14,678 bases of DNA from SVTX01 sp051867975. GTDB lineage: Bacteria; Bacillota; Clostridia; Oscillospirales; CAG-272. Below the pieces are notes generated by a model. That model was not told the DNA's origin and made no database searches. It saw nothing but the letters and a program-made list of their open reading frames with translations. A program made the position numbers and the translations under genes. The first letter of the stretch is position 1, and each line of letters begins with the position of its first letter. Where the stretch lies: contig JBJDZM010000020.1 in the NCBI GenBank assembly GCA_051867975.1, positions 1 through 14,678 of the forward strand, given 5' to 3'. Positions 7,581-13,897 of the stretch are shown in pieces.

Positions 7581-8666
7581 TTATTCCTCGAATTCCTCTT
7601 TGGAATCCTCTTCTCTCTTAGCCTCGGCATCCTTGACCATGCTTTGTGCAAGCTCGGTCTCAAGCATGCTTCTGTCCCTTTGAACCCGCTTTTTCGTGCT
7701 TCTCTCATAACGGCGGGAGACCGCCTTTTCCTTTTCGGTCTGATCGACAACGCTTATAAAAATGTCCTCAAGACTCATTCCGACCACCTCAAGTCCAACC
7801 ATAGCCCAGCCCTTTTGCGCCAAGGTGAAAAAGAGCTTTTTGCGAATATCGACTCCCATCTCACTCTCGACCGTAAAGACGTAAGCCTCTCCGTCGCGAG
7901 TTGTCCCGACTTCCGCAAAGCTGACACCGGGAATTTCTTTGATTGTTTGCAAAACATCCTTCTGAGGACCGCAGACCTTGACGTTAAAGCGGCGGTTATT
8001 CTCAACCACACGCGTAATGTTCTCGGTCCGCTCATCGGCAACTATCTTGCCCTTGTTTATAATGATAATTCTGTCGCATACCGCCGCGACCTCGCCGAGA
8101 ATATGAGTTGAGAGGAGAACCGTGTGGTTCTTTCCGAGCGTTCTGATAAGCGAACGAATTTCGATTATCTGTTTCGGGTCAAGTCCGACCGTCGGCTCGT
8201 CAAAAATTATGACCGGCGGGTCACCGACAAGAGCCTGAGCAACGCCGACTCTCTGCTTGTATCCCTTTGAAAGATTGCGAATAAGCCTTCGTCTGACATC
8301 CGATATCTTTACAACGTCGCATATTTCGGCTATATGCGCCTCTCTGTCAAAAGTGCATCCCTTGAGATCGTATGTAAAATTCAGATATTCCTCAACGGTC
8401 ATGTCGGGATAGACCGGCGGCTGCTCTGGAAGATAACCGATGAGCTTTTTGACTCCGATAGGGTCAGCCATCATATCGATGCCGTCAATCGAAATCCTGC
8501 CTGCACTTGCCGACAGGCATCCCGTCAAAATATTCATCGTAGTGCTTTTACCCGCGCCGTTAGGACCGAGAAATCCTACTGTCTCGCCCTTCCCTATCTC
8601 AACGCATATGTCATCGACTGCACAGTTAGAGCCGTAATTTTTCGTTAAGTGCTCGATTTTTATCAT
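7581..8666 (-). CDS. ABC transporter ATP-binding protein, GldA-like
   Basis: A 361-aa ATPase with all ABC motifs intact: Walker A GPNGAGKST (34-42), Q-loop glutamine Q82, signature LSKGYKQR (132-139), Walker B VIIFDEP (152-158) with catalytic E157, D-loop GLD (161-163) and switch histidine H188. The region 220-305 matches the C-terminal domain of GldA/NosF-type ATPases. Residues about 311-361 form an unusually charged tail, probably helical, that I would not expect in a minimal member. ATG at 8666 follows GAGG by 7 nt. It is the first gene of the five-gene operon and should power the permease encoded next. The 60 nt before the permease gene hold no evident terminator. Confidence 0.93.
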   Translation of the reverse strand: MIKIEHLTKNYGSNCAVDDICVEIGKGETVGFLGPNGAGKSTTMNILTGCLSASAGRISIDGIDMMADPIGVKKLIGYLPEQPPVYPDMTVEEYLNFTYDLKGCTFDREAHIAEICDVVKISDVRRRLIRNLSKGYKQRVGVAQALVGDPPVIIFDEPTVGLDPKQIIEIRSLIRTLGKNHTVLLSTHILGEVAAVCDRIIIINKGKIVADERTENITRVVENNRRFNVKVCGPQKDVLQTIKEIPGVSFAEVGTTRDGEAYVFTVESEMGVDIRKKLFFTLAQKGWAMVGLEVVGMSLEDIFISVVDQTEKEKAVSRRYERSTKKRVQRDRSMLETELAQSMVKDAEAKREEDSKEEFEE

Positions 8667-8726
8667 CTTTAAACCTCATTTTTGAGTTTTATCGCTAAAA
8701 GTGTAGATTTTCACAAAATACATACT

Positions 8727-8768
8727 ATCATAAATTTGTAAACTGCATATGAACATTATTTTATTATA
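8727..8768 (-). promoter_or_regulatory. Candidate promoter region of the ABC/GldG/DUF4340 operon
   Basis: The 264-bp gap 8667-8930 separates divergent operons. On the minus strand, TATGAT (8732-8727) lies 17 nt from a weak -35, TGTTCA (8755-8750). A better -10, TATAAT (8768-8763), has no recognisable -35. Neither is convincing alone, so only the region is called. No riboswitch, terminator or large inverted repeat was seen in the gap. Confidence 0.35.
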
Positions 8769-8855
8769 TATACTTCGCTGCCTGATTTTCTTGTGAAGAA
8801 TACTTCATAAACGTCTCTTTATCCCCTTTCGTTTGCGGAAACTTCCCATCACCTA

Positions 8856-8884
8856 TTGACTCAATCGTACTTTTCTGCTAAAAT
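8856..8884 (+). promoter_or_regulatory. Sigma-A promoter of the ahcY-mnmG-rsmG operon
   Basis: TTGACT (8856-8861) and TAAAAT (8879-8884) are separated by 17 nt. Transcription should start near 8891, leaving a leader of about 40 nt. That is too short for a SAM or SAH riboswitch ahead of ahcY. The ribosome site AAAGGAAA (8918-8925) lies just before ATG 8931. Confidence 0.8.
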
Positions 8885-8930
8885 AGTATTTGTAGAAGTA
8901 TGCACTGAACGCAAATGAAAGGAAAATGTA

Positions 8931-10172
8931 ATGAGCAATATAAATAACCCCTCACTTTGGAAATCGGGAAAAGATAAGATTGAATGGGTGCGTTCCTATA
9001 TGCCCCTTCTTTCCTCAATCGAAAAAGAATTCAAAACCACTCAGCCCTTTTGCGGCATGAAGATATCGATGTCCATTCACCTCGAAGCCAAGACCGCAAA
9101 TCTTGCAAAGGTTCTGCGCGCCGGAGGTGCCGAGGTTCGTGTCACAGGCTGTAATCCCCTCTCGACTCAGGATGATGTTGCGGCGGCTCTTGTGCATGAA
9201 GGCTTTGAGGTCTTTGCCCACCACGGTGCCGACGAGAACGGCTACACCCAAGACCTTATTGACACGATCTCTTTCTGCCCCGACATTCTCATCGACGACG
9301 GCGGAGACCTCATGGCACTCCTTCACGGTGAGTACCGCGAATACGGAAAAAACCTCATCGGCGGTTGCGAGGAGACGACAACAGGCGTCCACCGTCTCAT
9401 GTCACGCGAGGCACAGGGCAAGCTCGACTACACAATGATCGACGTGAATGACGCAAATTGCAAACATTTGTTCGATAACAGATACGGAACAGGTCAGTCC
9501 ACCCTCGACGGAATAATGAACTCAACAAACCTTATAATTGCGGGAAAAACCTTTGTTATTGCAGGCTACGGCTGGTGCGGCAAGGGACTTGCAATGCGTG
9601 CAAAAGGAATGGGAGCGGTTGTTATCGTCACCGAGATAGACCCCATTAAAGCAATTGAGGCGGTCATGGACGGCTTTACCGTAATGCCCATGGACGATGC
9701 CGCTCCGCTCGGCGATATTTTTGTTACGCTCACGGGTTGCTCCGACGTTATCACAAAAAAGCATATCGAGAAGATGAAGGACGGTGTACTGCTTGCAAAC
9801 AGCGGACACTTCGACGTTGAGATAAACAAAACCGACCTTGAATCACTTTCAACAAAAATCTTTGACCGCAAGCCCAATATCAAAGGGTATGTAATGGCTG
9901 ACGGACGTATAATAAATCTGCTTGCGGAAGGCAGACTTGTAAACCTCGCCGCAGGTAACGGGCATCCTGCGGAAATCATGGATATGTCCTTTGCCATTCA
10001 GGCAAAATCACTTGAATATCTTGCAAAAAACAAAGGAAAACTCGAAAAGAAGCTCTATGCAGTGCCCGAGGAGATCGACAGCGCGGTAGCCCTTCTGAAG
10101 CTCAAGACCATGAACGTAGAAATAGATACTCTTACCGACGAGCAGAAAGAATATCTTACAAAGGTAGATTAA
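8931..10172 (+). CDS. ahcY: Adenosylhomocysteinase (S-adenosylhomocysteine hydrolase)
   Basis: Converts S-adenosylhomocysteine to homocysteine and adenosine in the cytoplasm, using tightly bound NAD, and so relieves product inhibition of methyltransferases. Landmarks in order: GCNPLSTQDDVAA (73-85), DDGGDL (122-127), EETTTGVHRL (147-156), VNDANCKHLFDNRYGTGQS (172-190), NAD-binding GYGWCGKG (212-219) and AGNGHPAEIMDMSFA (341-355). D123, E148, K178 and D182 line up with human D131, E156, K186 and D190 at a constant offset of 8. The 413-aa protein ends in DEQKEYLTKVD and lacks the KPxxYRY tail of the longer eukaryotic-type enzymes, so it belongs to the short form. Its stop codon touches the mnmG start, and RsmG further down makes the SAH that this enzyme removes. 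Confidence 0.96.
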   Translation: MSNINNPSLWKSGKDKIEWVRSYMPLLSSIEKEFKTTQPFCGMKISMSIHLEAKTANLAKVLRAGGAEVRVTGCNPLSTQDDVAAALVHEGFEVFAHHGADENGYTQDLIDTISFCPDILIDDGGDLMALLHGEYREYGKNLIGGCEETTTGVHRLMSREAQGKLDYTMIDVNDANCKHLFDNRYGTGQSTLDGIMNSTNLIIAGKTFVIAGYGWCGKGLAMRAKGMGAVVIVTEIDPIKAIEAVMDGFTVMPMDDAAPLGDIFVTLTGCSDVITKKHIEKMKDGVLLANSGHFDVEINKTDLESLSTKIFDRKPNIKGYVMADGRIINLLAEGRLVNLAAGNGHPAEIMDMSFAIQAKSLEYLAKNKGKLEKKLYAVPEEIDSAVALLKLKTMNVEIDTLTDEQKEYLTKVD

Positions 10173-12056
10173 ATGGAACTTAAAACTCAGATAGCGGTCA
10201 TCGGTGCGGGACACGCGGGAACCGAAGCGGCGCTTGCTGCGGCTAGGATGGGACTTGATACCGTTCTCTTTACAATGTCTCTGGACAGTATTGCAAATAT
10301 GCCCTGCAACCCTTCAATCGGCGGAACCGCAAAGGGACACCTCGTATATGAGATAGATGCCCTCGGCGGCGAGATGGGATACGCCGCAGACCTTGTAACT
10401 TTACAATCGAGAACATTAAATCTCGGCAAGGGCGCGGCGGTACACTCCAAGCGTGTTCAGGCAGACCGCAAAAAATACCAACAAATCATGAAATCCACGC
10501 TTGAGTCGACCGCAAATCTTCGTTTGGTTCAGGCTGAAATTACCGATATAATTACGGAAGAAACGCAGAATTCTCCTTATACAAAAAGAATTGCAGGCGT
10601 AAGAACAAAGCTTGGCGAGATATGGCACTGCGAGGCGGCGATAATTTGCGCAGGCACCTATCTTGACGGCAGAATATTTGTAGGTAACGTCAATTATCCC
10701 GCAGGACCGGACGGACTTCTCGGCGCTGACCGTCTTACCGATTCGCTCGTTCAAAACGGTATAAAAGTCATGCGATTTAAAACCGGAACACCTGCGAGAG
10801 TCAAACGCAGTACGATTGATTTTTCCTGCCTTGAGCTTCAGGAAGGCGAGCCGGATTTTATGCCGTTCTCATGGAGAAGTAACCCGGGCGACTTCAAAAA
10901 TTACGAGCAGATACCGTGTCATATAGTATATACGAATGATAAAACACACCGTATCATAAGAGAAAATATACACCGCTCGGCGCTTTACTCGGGACAAATT
11001 CACGGTACGGGCCCGCGTTACTGTCCGTCAATTGAGGACAAGCTCGTCCGATTTGCAGACAAGGAAAGACATCAGCTTTTTGTTGAACCGCTCGGCGAAA
11101 ACACCGAGGAAATGTATATTCAAGGCTTTTCAACATCGCTTCCGACCGATGTTCAGTATGAAATGCTCCGTTCGCTTAAGGGTTTTGAAAATGCCGAGAT
11201 AATGCGCTATGCATATGCAATAGAATACGATTGCATCGATCCCACACAGCTCTATCCGACCCTTGAATTCAAAGAAATTTCGGGGCTTTACGGCGCGGGA
11301 CAGTTTAACGGAACGTCAGGATACGAAGAGGCAGCGGCACAAGGGCTTATTGCCGGTATGAACGCCGCACTGAAGCTTCAAAACAAAGAAGCTGTAATAT
11401 TGGAACGCTCAAGCAGCTATATAGGGACTCTCATCGATGACCTAACAACGAAAGGAACGAACGAGCCGTACAGAATGATGACGTCACGCTCTGAATACCG
11501 TCTCCTTTTAAGGCAAGACAATTCAGATGCAAGACTTACGCCGATAGGAAGACGTGCGGGACTTGTAAAGGATGACCAATTCTCTCATTTTGAACATAAG
11601 CAATTACTTATTGAGCAAGAAAAAGATAGACTTGAATCGACATATCTCTCAAAGAGCTCTGCGACAGAGTTTCTTCTGAAACATGGCAAAGAAGCGGCAA
11701 AGTCCGGAGTGTCATTGGCTGACCTTATTCGCCGCCCCGATTTTGATTATTACGCAATAGAAGAAATTGACACAGAACGTCCGAATCTCCCGAAAGAAGT
11801 CGTCATCACTGCGGCTACCGATATAAAATACGCAGGATATGTAAAAAAGCAGCTTTCAGAGGTAAAAAAACACGAGAAATTTGAGACAAAGAAGCTGTCC
11901 GCCGAAATCGACTATCTTTCAATCCGAGGATTGAGGATCGAGGCGGCTCAAAAGCTCAACAAGATAAAGCCTCTCACCGTCGGACAGGCTTCGAGAATAA
12001 GCGGCGTGAATCCTGCCGATATTTCGGTTTTATTAGTATATCTGGGGATAAAATAA
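10173..12056 (+). CDS. mnmG: tRNA uridine-5-carboxymethylaminomethyl modification enzyme MnmG (GidA)
   Basis: A FAD- and NADH-dependent enzyme that works with the GTPase MnmE to modify the wobble uridine (position 34) of certain tRNAs, including tRNA-Glu. At 627 aa it is full length. The FAD-binding GAGHAG is at 11-16. The family signature NPSIGGTAKGHLVYEIDALGGE starts at 46, with conserved cysteine C45 just before it and the second conserved cysteine C284 in RYCPSIEDK; these match E. coli C47 and C277. GTNEPYRMMTSRSEYRLLLRQDN follows at 428-450, then the C-terminal helical domain that binds MnmE and tRNA. ATG 10173 directly follows the ahcY stop, with AAGG 8 nt upstream inside ahcY, so translation is probably coupled. 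mnmE itself is not in the window. Confidence 0.97.
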   Translation: MELKTQIAVIGAGHAGTEAALAAARMGLDTVLFTMSLDSIANMPCNPSIGGTAKGHLVYEIDALGGEMGYAADLVTLQSRTLNLGKGAAVHSKRVQADRKKYQQIMKSTLESTANLRLVQAEITDIITEETQNSPYTKRIAGVRTKLGEIWHCEAAIICAGTYLDGRIFVGNVNYPAGPDGLLGADRLTDSLVQNGIKVMRFKTGTPARVKRSTIDFSCLELQEGEPDFMPFSWRSNPGDFKNYEQIPCHIVYTNDKTHRIIRENIHRSALYSGQIHGTGPRYCPSIEDKLVRFADKERHQLFVEPLGENTEEMYIQGFSTSLPTDVQYEMLRSLKGFENAEIMRYAYAIEYDCIDPTQLYPTLEFKEISGLYGAGQFNGTSGYEEAAAQGLIAGMNAALKLQNKEAVILERSSSYIGTLIDDLTTKGTNEPYRMMTSRSEYRLLLRQDNSDARLTPIGRRAGLVKDDQFSHFEHKQLLIEQEKDRLESTYLSKSSATEFLLKHGKEAAKSGVSLADLIRRPDFDYYAIEEIDTERPNLPKEVVITAATDIKYAGYVKKQLSEVKKHEKFETKKLSAEIDYLSIRGLRIEAAQKLNKIKPLTVGQASRISGVNPADISVLLVYLGIK

Positions 12057-12058
12057 TT

Positions 12059-12784
12059 ATGGAATTTGAATCTTTTTCAGCAAAAATCAGGCTTGCATTT
12101 GAGCAAAACGACTTTTCAGAACTTTTAGACGACAACAAGATAGGCAAATTGTTTGATTTTTCTTGCTTGCTTGTTGAAACAAATAAGGTACACAATTTGA
12201 CTGCAATAACAGATGAAGACGGAATAATTTTGAAGCATTTACTTGACAGCACCTCGATATGCGAGTTTATTCCCCAAAACTCATCTCTTATAGATGTCGG
12301 TTGCGGAGCGGGCTTTCCTTCGATTCCTGTTGCAATCTTAAGAGAGGATGTTCGCATCGTCTCGATTGACAGCACCGAAAAAAAGATAAGATTTATTGAC
12401 GATGTGTGCAAAAAGCTCAATATTGGAAATATTTATCCGGTAGCAGGGCGTGCCGAGGACTATGTAAAGCAAGCAAGAGAGTCGTTTGATGTTGCCGTAA
12501 GCCGCGCGGTTGCCAGATTGAACATTCTTGACGAGCTATGCCTTCCATTTGTGAAGGTCGGTGGAAGATTTATTTCAATGAAATCGTCGAAGGGTGAAGA
12601 AGAACTCTCGGAAGCCCAAAGCGGTATCCTGAAGCTTGGCGGAAAGCAAGTTGACAGAGTATGCAGGGCATTAACATTCAATGACGACACGATAGAACGT
12701 GAGATTTATATTTTCTCAAAGGAAAAGCCAACCCCCGATCGCTATCCGAGAAACTATTCTCAAATAGTAAAAAAACCACTATAA
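12059..12784 (+). CDS. rsmG: 16S rRNA (guanine-N7)-methyltransferase RsmG (GidB)
   Basis: Methylates N7 of G527 in 16S rRNA using S-adenosylmethionine; loss of this family is known to cause low-level streptomycin resistance. The 241-aa protein has the usual length. NLTAI is at 46-50 and HLLDS at 60-64. The SAM-binding motif DVGCGAGFPSIPVA is at 79-92, VSRAVA at 147-152 and the closing YPRNYSQIVKKP at 229-240. It starts 2 nt after the mnmG stop, with the GGGG stretch in the end of mnmG as a weak ribosome site, so coupled translation is likely. An intrinsic terminator follows 6 nt after its stop and closes the operon. Its product SAH is the substrate of AhcY, encoded first in the operon. Confidence 0.96.
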   Translation: MEFESFSAKIRLAFEQNDFSELLDDNKIGKLFDFSCLLVETNKVHNLTAITDEDGIILKHLLDSTSICEFIPQNSSLIDVGCGAGFPSIPVAILREDVRIVSIDSTEKKIRFIDDVCKKLNIGNIYPVAGRAEDYVKQARESFDVAVSRAVARLNILDELCLPFVKVGGRFISMKSSKGEEELSEAQSGILKLGGKQVDRVCRALTFNDDTIEREIYIFSKEKPTPDRYPRNYSQIVKKPL

Positions 12785-12790
12785 TATTCA

Positions 12791-12817
12791 AAGCCTCTGC
12801 ATTGCGGAGGCTTTTTT
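12791..12817 (+). terminator. Intrinsic terminator after rsmG
   Basis: A 10-bp stem (12791-12800 with 12804-12813, one G-T pair) closes on a 3-nt loop and runs into a T-tract at 12814-12817. The arms read AAGCCTCTGC and GCGGAGGCTT. It begins 6 nt after the rsmG stop, so it should separate the ahcY operon from parA-parB. Confidence 0.93.
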
Positions 12818-12834
12818 GTCAAAAATTCAAAACG

Positions 12835-12850
12835 TGTTTCACGTGAAACA
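12835..12850 (+). promoter_or_regulatory. parS site 1 (ParB-binding centromere site)
   Basis: A perfect 16-bp palindrome TGTTTCACGTGAAACA, matching the parS consensus bound by chromosomal ParB. It is the first of three identical copies between rsmG and parA and is preceded by AACG, as is site 2. ParB loads here as a CTP-dependent clamp and spreads, and ParA acts on the resulting complex to segregate the origin. Confidence 0.97.
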
Positions 12851-12868
12851 TGCGTCGGAACGATAAGA

Positions 12869-12884
12869 TGTTACATGTTAAAAA
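12869..12884 (+). repeat. Degenerate parS-like copy midway between sites 1 and 2
   Basis: The 16 bases TGTTACATGTTAAAAA match parS at 12 of 16 positions. The copy starts 34 bp after site 1 and 34 bp before site 2. The whole 34-bp units 12835-12868 and 12869-12902 agree at 22 of 34 positions by my count, including GATAA in the spacer part. This suggests an old tandem duplication in which the middle site has decayed, or a weak accessory site. Confidence 0.5.
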
Positions 12885-12902
12885 CACACCGAAATGATAA
12901 CG

Positions 12903-12918
12903 TGTTTCACGTGAAACA
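12903..12918 (+). promoter_or_regulatory. parS site 2
   Basis: A second perfect TGTTTCACGTGAAACA, 68 bp after site 1 start to start, also preceded by AACG. Being identical to sites 1 and 3 in otherwise diverged spacer DNA argues for selection on the 16-mer. Confidence 0.97.
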
Positions 12919-12991
12919 AATTTTATGACTTATAAGCTCGTGCTGCGTCTCATCATAATTCGATAGATAACGACATAATCAAACATTTTTT

Positions 12992-13007
12992 TGTTTCACG
13001 TGAAACA
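12992..13007 (+). promoter_or_regulatory. parS site 3
   Basis: A third perfect TGTTTCACGTGAAACA, 89 bp after site 2 and about 36 bp upstream of the parA -35 element. That is close enough for ParB bound here to affect the parA promoter. The T-run before it differs from the flanks of sites 1 and 2. Confidence 0.97.
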
Positions 13008-13042
13008 TGTCACAAAAGAATAACAAAATTTTTCAAAAACAC

Positions 13043-13071
13043 TTGAAATATGATTTCAAATGTAGTATAAT
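13043..13071 (+). promoter_or_regulatory. Sigma-A promoter of parA-parB
   Basis: TTGAAA (13043-13048) and a full-consensus TATAAT (13066-13071) are separated by 17 nt. Transcription should start near 13078 and give a leader of about 37 nt. The -35 lies in an inverted repeat, TTGAAA-TATGA-TTTCAA (13043-13059), and the -10 lies between TGTAG and CTACA (13061-13080). Either could be an operator, but AT-rich DNA makes such repeats easily by chance. Confidence 0.85.
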
Positions 13072-13114
13072 TATGCTACAAGTCTATAACAAAAAATGAA
13101 CGGAGAAAAATAAT

Positions 13115-13876
13115 TTGGGAAAGATAATTTCTTTTTCTAACCAAAAAGGCGGAGTCGGTAAAACGACCTCTGCTGTTAATATTGCGGCATCTCTCGGCGT
13201 TCTTGGATATAAGGTTCTATTGGTAGACCTTGATCCTCAAGGCAACGCTACGAGCGGAGTCGGAATAAGCAAGAAAAGCCTCAAGAAATCAATTCATGAT
13301 GTTTTGATCGGCGAGTCTACGGCTAAAGACACTATAATTGAAACACCTTTTGAAAATCTTCACATTATACCTGCTCATATATCCCTTGCAGGGGCAGAAT
13401 ACAATCTTTATCAAGGCAACGGAGCTGAACGAGTAATGAAAAATGCCCTTGAGCCGGTCAAGGACAACTATGATTATATTATAATCGACTGCCCTCCTTC
13501 TCTCAGCATGCTTACTATAAATGCAATGGTCGCCAGCGATGGGATAATTATTCCCATGAAATGTGAGTTTTACTCGCTCGAGGGCTTGGCACAGCTCACA
13601 GTTACCATAAACAGAATAAAAGCAAACTTCAATCCTTCCTTGAATATAACGGGTATTCTCATTACTATGTATGCTCCCAGATTGCTCTTGTCTGTTCAAG
13701 TTATGAATGAAATGAAGAGACATTACGCTGACAAGCTTTTCAACACTCAGATTTCAAGAGGAGTAAAGGTTTCTGAAGCACCCGGATTCGGCATGCCTGT
13801 TTATTATCATGATAAGAGATGCAAGGGGTCAAAGGAATATCTTGATGTAGCAAAAGAACTTGCAGGCAGAATATAG
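13115..13876 (+). CDS. parA: Chromosome partitioning ATPase ParA (Soj)
   Basis: A 253-aa member of the deviant Walker A ATPases that dimerise on ATP, bind the nucleoid and are triggered by ParB at parS to move the replication origin; Soj also acts on DnaA in Bacillus. The P-loop KGGVGKTT spans 11-18, with signature lysine K11 and K16. The LVDLDPQGN switch has D40 and the YIIIDCPP Walker B has D125. R189 in YAPRLLLSVQV aligns by position with the nonspecific DNA-binding arginine R189 of B. subtilis Soj; the equivalent of its R218 appears to be K218. The start is TTG at 13115, nine nt after GGAG; it gives MGKIISFSNQKGG, the usual N-terminus. There is no N-terminal helix-turn-helix extension, so this is the chromosomal type. 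parB follows after 21 nt. Confidence 0.96.
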   Translation: MGKIISFSNQKGGVGKTTSAVNIAASLGVLGYKVLLVDLDPQGNATSGVGISKKSLKKSIHDVLIGESTAKDTIIETPFENLHIIPAHISLAGAEYNLYQGNGAERVMKNALEPVKDNYDYIIIDCPPSLSMLTINAMVASDGIIIPMKCEFYSLEGLAQLTVTINRIKANFNPSLNITGILITMYAPRLLLSVQVMNEMKRHYADKLFNTQISRGVKVSEAPGFGMPVYYHDKRCKGSKEYLDVAKELAGRI

Positions 13877-13897
13877 CGACGAACAGGAGAATATATA

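Noticed and set aside
8885..8930. Possible SAH or SAM riboswitch ahead of ahcY
   Set aside because: The leader from the predicted start site is only about 40 nt and shows no suitable stems.
9566..9997. Open frames opposite ahcY and mnmG on the minus strand
   Set aside because: They are fully antisense to clearly conserved enzymes and lack ribosome sites or recognisable products.
12835..13007. CRISPR-like array of three identical repeats
   Set aside because: The repeats are 16-bp palindromes with unequal spacing (68 and 89 bp start to start), match the parS consensus and sit beside parA-parB.
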